Assembly: GCF_000756375.1 (NCBI RefSeq)
Contig: NZ_JNFD01000047.1
Coordinates: forward strand, 148,414 to 212,413
DNA: 64,000 bases
From: Sphingopyxis sp. LC81
Lineage (GTDB): Bacteria; Pseudomonadota; Alphaproteobacteria; Sphingomonadales; Sphingomonadaceae
Reading direction: 5' to 3'
Each line of letters opens with the position of its first letter. The first letter of the stretch is position 1. This document shows, in pieces, positions 27,278 to 38,340 of the stretch. The notes under the pieces were generated by a model, which saw only the letters and a list, made by a program, of their open reading frames with translations, was not told where the DNA came from and made no database searches. The position numbers and the translations under genes were made by a program.

Positions 27278-28501
27278 TCAGCGTATCCGCAACCCGCCCT
27301 TCCACATCATCGTCGCGCGGCCCTGGACCGGCATGCCGTCGAAGGGGGTGTTGCCGGCCCACGCCGCCATCTTCTTGGCGTCGACCTGCCACGGCGTGCC
27401 CTCGTCGACGAGGATGAGGTCGGCTTCCTTGCCGACCGCGAGTGTACCGGCGTCGACGCCGAGCAGGCACGCGGGGGTGCCCGCGAGCAGTTCGAACAGG
27501 CGGCCGGGCGAGACATGGCCGTCGCGGACGAGGTTCAGGCCAAGCGCGAGCAGGGTTTCGGCGCCCGCCATGCCGGGCAAAGCTTCGGCGAAGGGCAGGC
27601 GCTTGTCCTCGGGGCCGCGCGGGTCGTGACCCGAGGCGAGGATGTCGATCGTGCCGTCGGCGATCGCCGCGAGGCACGCGTGACGATCTTCCTCGCTGCG
27701 GAGCGGCGGCGACAGGCGCGCGAAGGTGCGGAAATCGCCGATCGCGGTGTCGGAGAGCAACAGATGCGCGGGGGTGATGCCGCAGAGGACGGGCAGCCCC
27801 TTCGCCTTCGCGGCGCGGATCAGGTCGAGTCCGCGTGCGGTGGTGACCTGGCGGAAATGGACGGGGGCGCCGGTTTCCTCGACGAGCGCGAGATCGCGCG
27901 CGATCGCGATCGCCTCCGCAATGGCGGGGGCGGAGGCGAGGCCGAGGCGCGTCGCCATCTCGCCGTCGGTCGCGACCGCGCCGGCGGTGAGACCCTCGTC
28001 CTCGGCATGGATGATCGTGACGAGCCCGAGCGAGGCGGCGTAAGCGAGCACGCGGCGCATCACGCCGCTGTCGGCGATGCGCGCGCGGCCGGTGGCGATC
28101 GCGCGCGCGCCCGCCTGTTTCATCAGGCCGATTTCGGCGAGTTCGGTGCCCGCGAGGCCCTTGGTCGCGGCGGCGAGCGGGTGGACCCAAAGGTCGGGCT
28201 TGCCGCCCTTGGCGGCGCGTTCGACCAGCCCTGCGCCGTCGAGCGGGCCGTTGTCGGGCATCAGCGCGGCGCGCGTGATGCCGCCGAAGTGGAAGGCGGG
28301 CTTGTCGGTCGCGAAGACGCCGAGGTCGATGATGCCGGGGGCGAGCCATTGGCCCTTCGCGTTGATGGTCTCGGTGCCTTCGGGGATTTCGGTGGGATCG
28401 AGCGCGGCGATGCGGCCATCGACGACGAGCAGGCTGCCCGGGCGGGGCGTGTCGCCGTCGACCAGCAAGGCGTTCGCGATGTAGAGCGGCTTTAGTTCCA
28501 T
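27278..28501 (-). CDS. pyrC': Dihydroorotase-like protein, probably non-catalytic (PyrC')
   Basis: 407 residues from the ATG at 28501, overlapping the pyrB 3' end by ten bases. Amidohydrolase fold with the family framework ([20 protein letters not shown]-like [46 protein letters not shown]). The metal-binding HxH that normally follows the PGxxD motif is missing (D59-L-G-V-F), so the metal centre is broken. In Pseudomonas an equivalent inactive PyrC' is needed for assembly of aspartate transcarbamoylase; this is the likely role here, with an active DHOase encoded elsewhere. Confidence 0.9.
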   Translation of the reverse strand: MELKPLYIANALLVDGDTPRPGSLLVVDGRIAALDPTEIPEGTETINAKGQWLAPGIIDLGVFATDKPAFHFGGITRAALMPDNGPLDGAGLVERAAKGGKPDLWVHPLAAATKGLAGTELAEIGLMKQAGARAIATGRARIADSGVMRRVLAYAASLGLVTIIHAEDEGLTAGAVATDGEMATRLGLASAPAIAEAIAIARDLALVEETGAPVHFRQVTTARGLDLIRAAKAKGLPVLCGITPAHLLLSDTAIGDFRTFARLSPPLRSEEDRHACLAAIADGTIDILASGHDPRGPEDKRLPFAEALPGMAGAETLLALGLNLVRDGHVSPGRLFELLAGTPACLLGVDAGTLAVGKEADLILVDEGTPWQVDAKKMAAWAGNTPFDGMPVQGRATMMWKGGLRIR

Positions 28502-29487
28502 CCGACGACTCCCCGCTTGCGGCGGGTCAATATGTCGAGGCACGCCATGCGCACGGCGACCCCCATTTCGACCTGTTCGGTGATCGTCGAGCGGACGGGA
28601 TCGTCGGCGACATTGCTGTCGATTTCGACCCCGCGGTTCATCGGGCCGGGGTGCATGACGATCGCATCGGGTTTCGCTTTCTCGAGGCGTTTCTCGGTGA
28701 GGCCGTAGAGCGCGTGATATTCGCGCGCGCTGGGGAGGTAGGCGCCGTCCATGCGTTCATTCTGGAGGCGGAGCATCATCACGACGTCGGCGTCCTTGAT
28801 GCCCTCGTCCATGTCGGTGAAGGTCGTCACATGCATGCGCTCGATCGCGGGCGGGGTGAGCGTCGGCGGGGCGACGACGCGCACTTCGTTGCCGAGCAGG
28901 GTGAGCGCGAGGATGTTCGAGCGCGCGACGCGGCTGTGGAGGACGTCGCCGCAGATGGCAATGGTGAGGCCCTCGACGCGGCCGAGGCGGCGGCGGATGG
29001 TGAGCGCGTCGAGCAAGGCCTGCGTCGGATGCTCGTGGCGGCCGTCGCCCGCGTTGAGCACGGGGCAGTCGACCTTATCGGCGATAAGCTGAACCGCGCC
29101 CGAGCTGCCGTGACGGATCACCATCGCGTCGGCGCGCATCGCGTTCAGCGTCATCGCGGTGTCGATCAGCGTTTCGCCCTTCTTCACGCTCGACTGCGCG
29201 GCGTGCATGTTGACGACGTCGGCGCCGAGGCGCTTGCCCGCGATTTCGAACGAAAGGAGCGTGCGCGTCGAATTTTCGAAAAAGGCGTTGATGATCGTGA
29301 GGCCCGCGAGCCGGTCATCATGCTTGGCGGCGCCGCTGCGGTTCAGGTCGACCCATTGCTCGGCGGCGTCGAGGACGTAGGAAATTTCCCACGGGGTGAG
29401 CTGGGCGATGCCGATCAGGTGGCGATGGCGAAAGGCATCGCCGCCGGGCGGATAGTCGCTGGCGGGTCGGAGTGTGGAGCTTGTCAT
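28492..29487 (-). CDS. pyrB: Aspartate carbamoyltransferase catalytic subunit
   Basis: 331 residues from the ATG at 29487 ([10 protein letters not shown]). First committed step of pyrimidine synthesis. Carbamoyl-phosphate loop [13 protein letters not shown] (S73-T76), [24 protein letters not shown] and [13 protein letters not shown] all present. Overlaps pyrC' by ten bases, which couples the two. No pyrI regulatory gene is adjacent, consistent with the PyrB-PyrC' complex type. Confidence 0.97.
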   Translation of the reverse strand: MTSSTLRPASDYPPGGDAFRHRHLIGIAQLTPWEISYVLDAAEQWVDLNRSGAAKHDDRLAGLTIINAFFENSTRTLLSFEIAGKRLGADVVNMHAAQSSVKKGETLIDTAMTLNAMRADAMVIRHGSSGAVQLIADKVDCPVLNAGDGRHEHPTQALLDALTIRRRLGRVEGLTIAICGDVLHSRVARSNILALTLLGNEVRVVAPPTLTPPAIERMHVTTFTDMDEGIKDADVVMMLRLQNERMDGAYLPSAREYHALYGLTEKRLEKAKPDAIVMHPGPMNRGVEIDSNVADDPVRSTITEQVEMGVAVRMACLDILTRRKRGVVGWN

Positions 29488-29537
29488 TAAAGCCGAGCGT
29501 TTAGGGGCCGAGGGTGATTCTAGCAAGTAAAGATCGG

Positions 29538-29617
29538 CCGTGGCCCCCGCGAAGGCGGGGGCCGCTGGAGAGGTAGCGCAAGGCCGACAGCGGCCCCCGC
29601 CTTCGCGGGGGCCACGG
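29538..29617. repeat. Perfect 29-bp inverted repeat
   Basis: 29538-29566 and 29589-29617 are exact complements (CCGTGGCCCCCGCGAAGGCG...), each arm itself nearly palindromic, with a 22-base loop. It abuts the stop of the DUF1294 gene and lies just upstream of pyrB; probably a transcription terminator or mobile REP-like unit. Confidence 0.75.
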
Positions 29618-29887
29618 CTATTTATTGAGCGCCCAGAGCGCGAGCAGGACGAGTTCGAGGATCAGGATCGCGATCATCCGCGCCGCGAAAGGCTGCTTGC
29701 GCGTCTTGTGCCGGACGAAGCGCGAGGCGGCGAAGGTGCCGGGTGCGCCGCCGAGCAGCGACCAGCCGAGGAGGGTGGTTTCGGAAATGCGCCGCGCGCC
29801 GCTTTCGGCGAATTTCTTGTCGAGAATCATGAGCACGAACGCGATCAGGTTCGCGGCGATCAGCCAATAGAGGATATATGCGGTCAA
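29618..29887 (-). CDS. DUF1294 small membrane protein
   Basis: 89 residues. Family features: [22 protein letters not shown] near the start, [30 protein letters not shown] in the middle, and a second hydrophobic segment at the end ([17 protein letters not shown]). Start is TTG at 29887, overlapping the ruvX stop (TTGA), so likely translated by coupling. Function unknown. Confidence 0.85.
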   Translation of the reverse strand: MTAYILYWLIAANLIAFVLMILDKKFAESGARRISETTLLGWSLLGGAPGTFAASRFVRHKTRKQPFAARMIAILILELVLLALWALNK

Positions 29888-30345
29888 CCGCGCGTCATCG
29901 CGTCGATCGCGCCCTGCAGGATGAACGCCGCCGCGGCGCTGTCGACGCGCTCCGCCCGTTTGGCGCGGCTGACGTCGGCGGCGATCATCGCGCGCTCGAC
30001 CGCGGCGGTCGACCAGCGTTCGTCCCAGAGCAGCAAGGGAAGGCCGAGCGGCGCAAGGTTGCGCGCGAAGGCGCGGGTGCTTTGGGTGCGCGGGCTGTCG
30101 GTGCCGTCCATGTTGAGCGGCAGGCCGACGACGAGGCCGACGATATTATGCTGTGCGATGAGGGCTTTTAGCGTTTCGAGATCGACCGAGAATTTCTTGC
30201 GGATGATCGTCTTGTCGGGGGTCGCGAAGCTCCAGTTCGTGTCGCAGAAGGCGACGCCGATCGTCTTGGTGCCGACGTCGAGCCCCATCATGCGGCCGCC
30301 GGTCGGGAAGTGGGCGGCGAAATCGGGGGCGGCGGGGGTGATCAT
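29884..30345 (-). CDS. ruvX: Putative pre-16S rRNA nuclease / Holliday junction resolvase-like YqgF
   Basis: 153 residues from the ATG at 30345. RNase H-like fold: [15 protein letters not shown] (first acidic residue), [30 protein letters not shown] and [11 protein letters not shown] (last acidic residue). The family matures the 5' end of 16S rRNA; the resolvase name is historical. Overlaps the DUF1294 gene by four bases. Confidence 0.93.
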   Translation of the reverse strand: MITPAAPDFAAHFPTGGRMMGLDVGTKTIGVAFCDTNWSFATPDKTIIRKKFSVDLETLKALIAQHNIVGLVVGLPLNMDGTDSPRTQSTRAFARNLAPLGLPLLLWDERWSTAAVERAMIAADVSRAKRAERVDSAAAAFILQGAIDAMTRG

Positions 30346-30359
30346 CACCGCCTCTCTAC

Positions 30360-30440
30360 CCGTTCGTGTCGAGCGAAGTCGAGACACCGTGAAGGCATGG
30401 ACCCCCGATGGGCATCTCGACTTCGCTCGATGCGAACGGA
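30360..30440. repeat. Intergenic inverted repeat
   Basis: Arms CGTTCGTGTCGAGCGAAGTC and CATCTCGACTTCGCTCGATG are near-complementary, with a loop of about 25 bases; ends directly at the stop of the DUF3089 gene and may terminate its transcript. Confidence 0.65.
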
Positions 30441-31730
30441 TTAGGATTTGGCCGCGGGAGTCGCCGGAGGCGCCGGCGGCGTAACCGGCGTCGCGGCCGG
30501 CGGCACCGGCGAGGGCTTGCCCTGATAGGTCGCGAGGCGGCGGAGCGCGTCGGCGCGGACGTTCGCCCAGAAGAGGGTGATGTCGTAGACGTGGTAATTG
30601 TTGCCGGGGAGCACATAGCCCGCGACGACGTAATTTTTGGCGATATCGGCATCGCCGATCATCAGGAAACCGCGCGTGTCGTCGCATTTGGCGCCGATCT
30701 TGCCCGCGATCAGCGATCCCGACTTGAAGCCTTCGGTTGGCTTGAGCGTCCCGATATTCGCCTCGGGCGGCGCCTCGGTGTCGGGGATGCCGGTGAGCGG
30801 ATTGGTGCAGAGCATTCGCGTTTCGGCGCGCGGGCGGCCGTCGAAACCGATCGTGCCGTCATAGGCGCCGGTGACCATCGCGGGATCGGCGGGCTCAGCG
30901 AAACTCGCCCAGCCGATGATGCAGCCCTTTTGCTCGGGGGTCTGGCATGCGGGCAGGCCGAGCCCGGCGATGTCGGTGTCGAGGCTGACCGGCCAGCCGA
31001 TGACGTATGCCGCGACGATGCGCTTGGCGAGCGGGGTGCCGGCGATCTTGTTTTTGAGCAATGTGGTGAGGTGCAGCGCGCCCTGGCTGTGGCCCGCGAG
31101 GATGATCGGCTTGTTCTTCGGCTGCGCGGCGAGGAAGGCGTCGAACGCCTCCTCGACATCGCGATAGGCCGAATCGATCGCTTTGCCCGCGGTGACGCGG
31201 TCCTGCGCCAGGAAAGCGCCGAGCGTCGCCTGACGATAGCGCGGCGCCCAGATTTCGCCCGCGTCGGCAAAGGCGCTCGCCATGCCCTGTACGAACAGGT
31301 TGGCGCGGTGGTCGGAATCGCGATCCTCGAGCGGTGCGTTCCAGCTCGAGCGGCTGTAATAGCTTGTCGGGTGGACGAAGAAGACCGCGGCGTCGCCCTT
31401 GGGGAAGGGGGCTTCGGTTGCAGCCTCGGCGGCCTTTGCGGGCGGGATCAGCGGCGTGGCGGATTTTTCGCCGGGAAGCTCGGTGCCGGGGGTTTCGCTG
31501 CCGTCGGCGGCGGGGCGCCATGCCGACGGGTCGTTTTCCATGCCCGGGCGTGCGAACCACATTTTGGGGTCTTCATAGGCGTTCGGCGCGACGGCCGCTT
31601 GCGGCTTGAATTCGGTGCTGGGGACGAAGGCGGTGCGCGCGATCCAGCCCGGGAAGAGCTGGTACACGACCCCGGCGGCGACGATCAGCAGGATGATGGC
31701 AGCGATAATGTAGAGGAATTTGCGGGCCAA
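30441..31730 (-). CDS. DUF3089 alpha/beta-hydrolase-like membrane-anchored protein
   Basis: 429 residues. An N-terminal membrane segment (about 5-25) anchors it facing the periplasm. DUF3089 core: [19 protein letters not shown], then the nucleophile elbow [13 protein letters not shown] (Ser of GHSQG), and [11 protein letters not shown] near the end. A Pro/Ala tail closes it. The family is predicted to be esterase or lipase-like; substrate unknown. Single gene bounded by inverted repeats on both sides. Confidence 0.88.
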   Translation of the reverse strand: MARKFLYIIAAIILLIVAAGVVYQLFPGWIARTAFVPSTEFKPQAAVAPNAYEDPKMWFARPGMENDPSAWRPAADGSETPGTELPGEKSATPLIPPAKAAEAATEAPFPKGDAAVFFVHPTSYYSRSSWNAPLEDRDSDHRANLFVQGMASAFADAGEIWAPRYRQATLGAFLAQDRVTAGKAIDSAYRDVEEAFDAFLAAQPKNKPIILAGHSQGALHLTTLLKNKIAGTPLAKRIVAAYVIGWPVSLDTDIAGLGLPACQTPEQKGCIIGWASFAEPADPAMVTGAYDGTIGFDGRPRAETRMLCTNPLTGIPDTEAPPEANIGTLKPTEGFKSGSLIAGKIGAKCDDTRGFLMIGDADIAKNYVVAGYVLPGNNYHVYDITLFWANVRADALRRLATYQGKPSPVPPAATPVTPPAPPATPAAKS

Positions 31731-31803
31731 ATGGGCGCTCCATGGGGGAGGGGAGACGGATTTCGGGCCTCTCTAGCCGCTCCTGTGCCCGCCTACAAAT
31801 AAC

Positions 31804-31889
31804 TCGTCATGCTGAACTCGTTTCAGCATCCATGGTCATAACTCGCGGCCTCGGGCCATGGATCCTGAAACAAGTTCAGGATGATGAGG
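31804..31889. repeat. Intergenic inverted repeat
   Basis: TCATGCTGAACTCGTTTCAG and its near complement CTGAAACAAGTTCAGGATGA enclose CCATGG-containing inner arms. Lies between the divergent DUF3089 and DUF4153 genes. Confidence 0.7.
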
Positions 31890-31909
31890 TTACGCGATAG
31901 GCTGAGCGC

Positions 31910-33682
31910 ATGACCGACACGACCGCACCCGCCGTCCCCGATTCGCCCGCCCGATCGCCGGGCGTTTCGGCGCGCCTCGACGACAACGACCTGCCGTGGC
32001 CGCTACGCCCGTGGATCATGGCGGCGATCTGCGCTGCCGCGGGCTTGGCGTTCCACCTGTTGATCGACCATCATTATGACGACACGCTGGCCGACTGGCG
32101 TAGCGCACTGGCGACCGCGGTTGCGGTGGCGGCGGTGGTGTTCGTGCTCGGCGTCGAGCTGCGCCGCTGGCATTGGGCGCTGGGGTTCGCGCTCGGCTGG
32201 GGCGCGATCCTCGGGCTGATCGCGTGGCAGACGGCGGCGTATAATATTCAGGGTAACCCCGTCGAATGGCCTTTCTGGTCGGGGATGCTCGCGGTGCTCG
32301 TCGCGACGCCTTTGTTCCAGACGCGGCGCGACGTCGCGCCCGACTGGCGCTTCTGGAAACTGTGGCAGATGCCGTACGCGCGATTGCACAGCCATGCGTG
32401 GACCGATGCGGTGATTGGGGCGGCGAGCCTGGCGTTCGTCGGCATCACCTTCCTGCTCACAGTGCTGATCGGGCAGATGTTCAAGCTGATCGGGATCAAC
32501 CTGATCTTCGACTTGCTCAATGACGAATGGTTCGGCTGGATGCTCGCGGGCGCGGCGTTCGGCGGCGCGGTCGGCCTGCTGCGCGAGCGCGACAAGCTCG
32601 TCGCGACGTTGCAGCGGCTGGTGATGATCGTGCTGGCGGTGCTGGCGCCGGTTTTGGCTGTGGCGTTGGTGCTGTTCCTGCTCTCGCTCGCGGGGACGGG
32701 GCTGCAGAAGCTTTGGGATTCGGGCTTTTCGACCGCGGCGGTGATGATGGCGGCGGCGGCGTTCGCGGTGCTGCTCGCCAATGCGGTGATCGGCAATGGC
32801 AGCGACGACCGCGCAACGAGCCCGGCGCTGCGCTGGGCGGCGCCGGTGCTGGTGGTTGCGGTGCTGCCGCTGGCGGGGATCGCCTATTATTCGATGCATT
32901 TGCGGGTGATCCAATATGGATGGACCCCCGAGCGCATCTGGGGGGTGATCGCTGCGGTCATCGCGCTGGCTTATGGCATTGCGGGCGTGTGGGCGGTCGT
33001 GAAGGGACGGCGCGATTTCGACGATTGGCTGCGGCCGATGCAACAGAAGCTCGCGATCGGGCTGGCGTTGCTCGCGCTGTTCCTGGCGCTGCCGATCCTC
33101 GATTTCGGGGCGATTTCGGCGCGCGATCAGCTGGCGCGGCTGAAAAGCGGAGCGACGCCGGCCGAGAAATTCGACTGGGCGGCGATGGCGTTCGATTTCG
33201 GGCCGAGCGGGCGGGCGGCGTTGAAGGAACTCGAGCGTTCGCCCATCAAGGCCCGCGCCGATGCGGCGAAGGCGGCGCTGACGGCAAAGAATCGTTGGGA
33301 TTTGACGGGGCCTGACGGTCCGACCCTGCTCAAGCCCTTTGCCGAGCGGCTGCGCGTCGTTCCGGCGGAGCGGGCGTTGCCACCCGAGGCGCTCGAGCGC
33401 GTGTCGGGCAGTTACATGTGCAGCCGGGCAAAGGCGTGCGTCGCGGTGTGGCTCGACGACAAGCGGATCGGCGTACTCGGGCAGAACGAGCCGGGCGATT
33501 CGCTCAATTTCGATTTCGTGACGCAGAATGATGCCGGGCAATGGGTGCAGGGCGATTGGGCGAAGGCGTCGCCGGCCAAAAAGCCGCCGGTCGACCTGTC
33601 AAAGGCGCGGATCGAGGTCGAGACGGTGCAGCAACGCCGCCTGTCGGTGGACGGGGTGCCGGAATCCGGCACTTTCGAGTAG
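31910..33682 (+). CDS. DUF4153 multi-pass inner-membrane protein
   Basis: 590 residues. About ten hydrophobic helices between residues 35 and 400 (for example MAAICAAAGLAFHLLID, LVMIVLAVLAPVLAVALVLF), then a ~180-residue soluble C-terminal part. DUF4153 fits by size and helix pattern; function unknown. The extramembrane tail contains one Cys pair (SYMCSRAKACVAVW). Alone between a repeat and gatC. Confidence 0.8.
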   Translation: MTDTTAPAVPDSPARSPGVSARLDDNDLPWPLRPWIMAAICAAAGLAFHLLIDHHYDDTLADWRSALATAVAVAAVVFVLGVELRRWHWALGFALGWGAILGLIAWQTAAYNIQGNPVEWPFWSGMLAVLVATPLFQTRRDVAPDWRFWKLWQMPYARLHSHAWTDAVIGAASLAFVGITFLLTVLIGQMFKLIGINLIFDLLNDEWFGWMLAGAAFGGAVGLLRERDKLVATLQRLVMIVLAVLAPVLAVALVLFLLSLAGTGLQKLWDSGFSTAAVMMAAAAFAVLLANAVIGNGSDDRATSPALRWAAPVLVVAVLPLAGIAYYSMHLRVIQYGWTPERIWGVIAAVIALAYGIAGVWAVVKGRRDFDDWLRPMQQKLAIGLALLALFLALPILDFGAISARDQLARLKSGATPAEKFDWAAMAFDFGPSGRAALKELERSPIKARADAAKAALTAKNRWDLTGPDGPTLLKPFAERLRVVPAERALPPEALERVSGSYMCSRAKACVAVWLDDKRIGVLGQNEPGDSLNFDFVTQNDAGQWVQGDWAKASPAKKPPVDLSKARIEVETVQQRRLSVDGVPESGTFE

Positions 33683-33745
33683 CCGCACCTTGAAGCGCGC
33701 GGGGCGGGATGCTAGCGGCGCGGCTTCGTTAAAGTTAGGGCGATC

Positions 33746-34048
33746 ATGTCAATCGATCAGGCAACAGTAAGGAAAATCGCGTCGCTGGCGCGCATCGCGA
33801 TCAGCGATGCCGAAGCCGCCGCGATGGAAGGCGAATTGAACGGCATCTTGGGCTGGGTCGAGCAACTCGGCGAGGTCGATGTGACCGGGGTCGAGCCGAT
33901 GACCGCGGTGATCCCGAACCATCTGCGGCTGCGCGACGATGTCGTCGACGCCGACCCGCTGACCGGCGGCGGCCGCCGTGACGATGTGCTGGCGAATGCG
34001 CCCGCGCCGCAGCACGGCTTTTTCGGTGTTCCCAAGGTGATCGAATAA
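33746..34048 (+). CDS. gatC: Asp/Glu-tRNA amidotransferase subunit C
   Basis: 100 residues. Small helical chaperone-like subunit that wraps GatA; seen in [14 protein letters not shown] and the conserved [33 protein letters not shown] end. Its TAA overlaps the gatA ATG by one base (TAATG), so the two are translationally coupled. Confidence 0.95.
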   Translation: MSIDQATVRKIASLARIAISDAEAAAMEGELNGILGWVEQLGEVDVTGVEPMTAVIPNHLRLRDDVVDADPLTGGGRRDDVLANAPAPQHGFFGVPKVIE

Positions 34049-35529
34049 TGACCGATCTTACGAATCTTACCGTCGCGCAGATCCGCGACGGGCACCGCGC
34101 GGGCGATTTCAGCGCCGTCGAGGTCGCCGAGGCGTTCAACGCCAATGTCGCGGGCGCGAAGGCGCTGAATGCGTTTATCGTCGAGACGCCCGAGCATGCG
34201 CTCGCGGCGGCGAAGGCGGCCGATGCCGATCGTGCGGCGGGGACGCTCAAGCCCTTGTCGGGCGTGCCGATCGGGATGAAGGATCTGTTCGCGACCAACG
34301 GCGTCCAGACAACGGCGGCGAGCCATATGCTCGAAGGCTTTGTGCCGCGCTATGAATCGACGGTGTCGGCGAAGCTGTGGGATGCGGGTTGCGGCATGCT
34401 GGGCAAGCTGAACCTCGACCAGTTCGCGATGGGATCGTCGAACGAGACGAGCTATTTCGGCAATGTCATCAGCCCGTGGAAGCGCAACGACGGCGGCAAT
34501 GCCGCGCTCGCGCCGGGCGGTTCGTCGGGCGGGTCTTCGTCGGCGATCGCGGCGCGGCTGTGCCCCGCGGCGACGGGAACCGACACCGGCGGCTCGATCC
34601 GCCAGCCCGCGGCGTTCGTGGGGATCAGCGGGATCAAGCCGACCTATGGCCGTTGCTCGCGCTGGGGCATTGTGGCCTTCGCGAGCTCGCTCGATCAGGC
34701 GGGGCCGATGGCGCGCGACGTCAAGGATTGCGCGATCATGCTCGAAAATATGGCGGGCTTCGATCCGAAGGACGCGACGAGCCTCGATATGGCGGTGCCC
34801 AATTGGGAAGCCGCTTTGTCGAGTGATCTCAAGGGCAAGACGGTCGGTATTCCCAAGGAATATCGGCTTGACGGCATCGATCCCGACATCGACGCGATGT
34901 GGGATGCGGGCATCGCGATGCTGAAGGATGCGGGGGCCGAGGTCGTCGAGATCAGCCTGCCGCACACGAAGTATGCGCTGCCGGCCTATTATATCATCGC
35001 GCCCGCAGAGGCGTCGTCGAACCTCGCGCGTTATGATGGCGTGCGTTATGGTTTGCGCGATCTGCCGCAGGGTGCTGGGTTGCAGGACATGTACGCCGCG
35101 ACGCGCGCCGACGGCTTCGGGCCCGAGGTCAAGCGCCGCATCATGATCGGCACCTATGTGCTGTCGGCGGGCTTCTACGACGCCTATTATACGCAGGCGC
35201 AGAAGGTGCGGACGCTGATCGCGCGCGATTTCGAGCAGGCGTTCGGGGTGTGCGACGTGATCCTCGCGCCGACCGCGCCGTCGGCGGCGTTCGGGCTGGG
35301 CGAAAAGACCGCCGATCCGCTGTCGATGTACCTCAACGACGTGTTCGCGGTGCCCGCGAGCCTCGCCGGGCTACCCGCGATGTCGGTCCCCGCGGCGCTG
35401 AACCGCGAAGGGCTGCCGCTGGGGCTGCAGATCATCGGCAAGGCGTTCGACGAGCAGGGCGTGCTCAACGCCGGGCTGGCTATTGAAGAGCGGGCGGGCT
35501 TCAACGCGCGCGCCGAAAAGTGGTGGTAA
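34048..35529 (+). CDS. gatA: Asp/Glu-tRNA amidotransferase subunit A
   Basis: 493-residue amidase-signature subunit that releases ammonia from glutamine to convert mischarged Glu-tRNA(Gln) or Asp-tRNA(Asn). Ser-cisSer-Lys triad visible: K78 in IGMKDLFAT, the cis-Ser in GGSSGGSSS near residue 159 and nucleophile S183 in [10 protein letters not shown]. One base overlap with gatC and one base between its stop and the gatB start. Confidence 0.97.
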   Translation: MTDLTNLTVAQIRDGHRAGDFSAVEVAEAFNANVAGAKALNAFIVETPEHALAAAKAADADRAAGTLKPLSGVPIGMKDLFATNGVQTTAASHMLEGFVPRYESTVSAKLWDAGCGMLGKLNLDQFAMGSSNETSYFGNVISPWKRNDGGNAALAPGGSSGGSSSAIAARLCPAATGTDTGGSIRQPAAFVGISGIKPTYGRCSRWGIVAFASSLDQAGPMARDVKDCAIMLENMAGFDPKDATSLDMAVPNWEAALSSDLKGKTVGIPKEYRLDGIDPDIDAMWDAGIAMLKDAGAEVVEISLPHTKYALPAYYIIAPAEASSNLARYDGVRYGLRDLPQGAGLQDMYAATRADGFGPEVKRRIMIGTYVLSAGFYDAYYTQAQKVRTLIARDFEQAFGVCDVILAPTAPSAAFGLGEKTADPLSMYLNDVFAVPASLAGLPAMSVPAALNREGLPLGLQIIGKAFDEQGVLNAGLAIEERAGFNARAEKWW

Positions 35530-35530
35530 G

Positions 35531-36997
35531 ATGAGCGATTATCGCATCAAGGGCGAAACCGGTGAGTGGGAGGTCGTGATCGGCCTTGAGGTCCATGCGC
35601 AGGTCACTTCCAACGCCAAGCTGTTCTCGGGCGCCGCGACGGCGTTCGGGGCCGAGCCGAACACGCAGGTGTCGCTGATCGACGCGGCGATGCCCGGCAT
35701 GCTGCCGGTGCCGAACCGCGAGTGCATCCGCCAGGCGGTGCGCACCGGCATGGCGATCGAGGCGCAGATCAACAAATGGTCGCGGTTCGACCGCAAGAAT
35801 TATTTCTATGCCGACCTGCCGCAGGGCTATCAGATTTCGCAGCTTTATCATCCGCTTGTCGGCGAAGGTTCGCTGACGATCGCAGCCGATGAAAAGGCCG
35901 GAATCCCGGGCGACAAGGTGATCGGGATCGAGCGCATCCATGTCGAGCAGGATGCCGGCAAGCTGATGCACGACCAGCATCCGACGATGTCCTACGTCGA
36001 CCTCAACCGGTCGGGCGTCGCGCTGATGGAGATCGTCTCGCGCCCCGACATGCGTTCGCCGGCGGAAGCAGGGGCGTATGTGCGCAAGCTGCGCTCGATC
36101 CTGCGCTATGTCGGGTCGTGCGACGGCAATATGGAAGAGGGCTCGATGCGCGCCGACGTCAACGTGTCGGTCCGCAAGCCCGGCGACGAATTCGGGACGC
36201 GCACCGAGACGAAGAACGTCAATTCGGTGCGCTTCGTGATGGCGGTGATCGAGGGCGAGGCGAAGCGCCAGGTCGAGCTGATCGAAAGCGGCGGCACCGT
36301 GGTGCAGGAAACGCGGCTGTACGATCCCGATCGCAACGAGACGCGGTCGATGCGGTCGAAGGAAGACGCGCATGATTACCGCTACTTCCCCGATCCCGAT
36401 CTGTTGCCGCTCGAGCTCGACGATGCGTTTCTGGCCGAGTGCCGCGAGTCCTTGCCCGAACTGCCCGACGCCAAGCGTGCGCGCTATCTGGCGGCGGGGA
36501 TTTCGCCCTATAACGCCGATGTGCTGACCGCCGAGGTCGAGGCGGCGCGCTGGTTCGATACGCTGCTCGATGCGGGCGCGAAGCCCGTTGCTGCGGCGAA
36601 CTGGGTGACGAGCGAATTGTTCGGCGCGCTCAACCGCATGGGCCGCGACATTTCGGATTCGCCGGTATCGCCCGAGCATGCCGCCGAACTGCTCGGCCTC
36701 GTCGCCGACGGCACGATTTCGGGGACGATCGCCAAGGCGGTGTTCGAAAAGATGCTCGAAAGCGGCGACGCCGCGGGGCTGATCGTCGAGCGCGACGGGC
36801 TGAAACAGACGAGCGACACCGGCGCGATCGAGGCCGAAATCGCCAAGATCCTGACCGCCAATGCCGACAAGGTCGAGCAGTATAAGGGCGGCAAGGAAGC
36901 GCTGTTCGGCTTCTTCGTCGGGCAGACGATGAAGGCGATGCAGGGCAAGGCGAACCCGCAGGTCGTCAACGAGTTGCTGAAGAAGGCGCTCGGCTGA
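35531..36997 (+). CDS. gatB: Asp/Glu-tRNA amidotransferase subunit B
   Basis: 488 residues from the ATG at 35531. Kinase subunit activating the mischarged tRNA. Seen: [18 protein letters not shown] at the front, [28 protein letters not shown], and the YqeY-like helical tail ([20 protein letters not shown]). Third gene of gatCAB; the presence of the operon means that Gln and/or Asn tRNAs are charged indirectly in this organism. Confidence 0.97.
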   Translation: MSDYRIKGETGEWEVVIGLEVHAQVTSNAKLFSGAATAFGAEPNTQVSLIDAAMPGMLPVPNRECIRQAVRTGMAIEAQINKWSRFDRKNYFYADLPQGYQISQLYHPLVGEGSLTIAADEKAGIPGDKVIGIERIHVEQDAGKLMHDQHPTMSYVDLNRSGVALMEIVSRPDMRSPAEAGAYVRKLRSILRYVGSCDGNMEEGSMRADVNVSVRKPGDEFGTRTETKNVNSVRFVMAVIEGEAKRQVELIESGGTVVQETRLYDPDRNETRSMRSKEDAHDYRYFPDPDLLPLELDDAFLAECRESLPELPDAKRARYLAAGISPYNADVLTAEVEAARWFDTLLDAGAKPVAAANWVTSELFGALNRMGRDISDSPVSPEHAAELLGLVADGTISGTIAKAVFEKMLESGDAAGLIVERDGLKQTSDTGAIEAEIAKILTANADKVEQYKGGKEALFGFFVGQTMKAMQGKANPQVVNELLKKALG

Positions 36998-36999
36998 GG

Positions 37000-38340
37000 A
37001 TGCGCGCGGCCCTTCGCGCGCTCCTGACCCTCTGGCTGCTGATCGCCGGTGCTGCCTTCGCGCGCGCCGAGACGGTCGTCTTCACCGACGTCAATGTCGT
37101 GCCGATGGACCGCGAGCGCGTGATTCCGCGCACGACGGTGATCGTCACCGACGGCCAGATCGCCAGCATCGGTGTCATGGCGAAGCTGCCCGCGGGGACG
37201 CCGGTGGTGGACGGCAAGGGTGCCTGGCTGGTGCCCGGCCTCGCCGATATGCACAATCATGTGACGAGCCGCGACGATCTGGCGCTGCTGCTGGCCAATG
37301 GCGTCACGACGATGCTCAACATGGGCGAGGCGACCAACGCCTTCGCCGGGCGGACGCGGATCGCGGTGAACAAGGGCGAGGTGCCGGGGCCGCAGATTTT
37401 CACCGCGCTCGCGGTCGACGGTAATCCGCAATATGGCCATCTGGTGATCGCCACGCCGGCCGACGCACGCGCGATCGTCGGGATCGCCAAGGCCAACGGC
37501 TACAGCTTCATCAAGGTCTATACGAACCTGTCGGCGGACGCCTTTTCGGCGCTGGCGGATGAGGCGAAGGTGCAGCGCATCGGCGTCGTCGGGCATAATG
37601 TCGCGGCGGTCGGCCTCGCGAAACAGCTCGCGGCGGGGCAGGCGATGGTCGCGCATGTCGAGGAATTTTTCACCGGCTTCTTCCCCGCGCCGCCCGCCGA
37701 CGACCAGCAGGCGCCGCCCGCTGACGCGCGGATCGCCGATGCGATCGCGCTGGTGAAGGCGCATGACGCTTTCGTCATCTCCGACCTCTTCACCTATCGG
37801 GCGATCGCGGCGCAGTTCGGCAAGCCCGAGGTCGTGAAAGCCTATCTTGCGGCGCCCGAGGCGCGTTACCTGTCGCCCGGCGACCGGATCGACTGGGCGC
37901 GGTCATCCTATCAGAAGAAGGCGGTCGACCTGTCGCGGCGCGTCGCGTTCGAGGCGCGCTTCGTGAAGGCGATGGCCGACGCGGGCGTGCCGCTGATCAC
38001 CGGGGGCGATGCGCCGACGATTCCGGGGCTGGTGCCGGGCTTTGCGCTGCACGGCGAGATCGACGCGATGCTCGGCGCCGGGCTGACGCCGTGGCAGGTG
38101 CTGTCGGCGGCGACGCGCACGCCGGGCGCGTTCATCGCGAAGACGGTGCCGGGCGCGGCGAAGTTCGGCGTCGTGGCGCCGGGTTATCGCGCCGACCTGT
38201 TGCTCGTCGCCGAAAATCCGCTCGAAAAGCCCGGGACGCTCCGGTCGCCGCTTGGCGTGATGGCAAACGGGCGCTGGTTCGATGCGGCGGCGCTGAAGGC
38301 TATGCTGGACGAGGTCGCAGCGAGGCGCGTCGCCCCTTAA
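37000..38340 (+). CDS. Exported amidohydrolase (imidazolonepropionase-like)
   Basis: 446 residues with a signal peptide (LWLLIAGAAFARAE). Starts two bases after the gatB stop. Metal motif DMHNHVTSRDDL after VPGLA, a Lys candidate ligand in SFIKVYTNLS, then HNVA and HVEEFF further on and GGDAPTIPG near the C-terminus. The arrangement fits metal-dependent hydrolases of the imidazolonepropionase/prolidase group. A periplasmic peptidase or cyclic amide hydrolase is likely; the substrate is not known. Confidence 0.82.
   Translation: MRAALRALLTLWLLIAGAAFARAETVVFTDVNVVPMDRERVIPRTTVIVTDGQIASIGVMAKLPAGTPVVDGKGAWLVPGLADMHNHVTSRDDLALLLANGVTTMLNMGEATNAFAGRTRIAVNKGEVPGPQIFTALAVDGNPQYGHLVIATPADARAIVGIAKANGYSFIKVYTNLSADAFSALADEAKVQRIGVVGHNVAAVGLAKQLAAGQAMVAHVEEFFTGFFPAPPADDQQAPPADARIADAIALVKAHDAFVISDLFTYRAIAAQFGKPEVVKAYLAAPEARYLSPGDRIDWARSSYQKKAVDLSRRVAFEARFVKAMADAGVPLITGGDAPTIPGLVPGFALHGEIDAMLGAGLTPWQVLSAATRTPGAFIAKTVPGAAKFGVVAPGYRADLLLVAENPLEKPGTLRSPLGVMANGRWFDAAALKAMLDEVAARRVAP

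Noticed and set aside
30360..30440. Riboswitch
   Set aside because: A simple inverted repeat of an intergenic family at a gene end; no conserved aptamer features seen.
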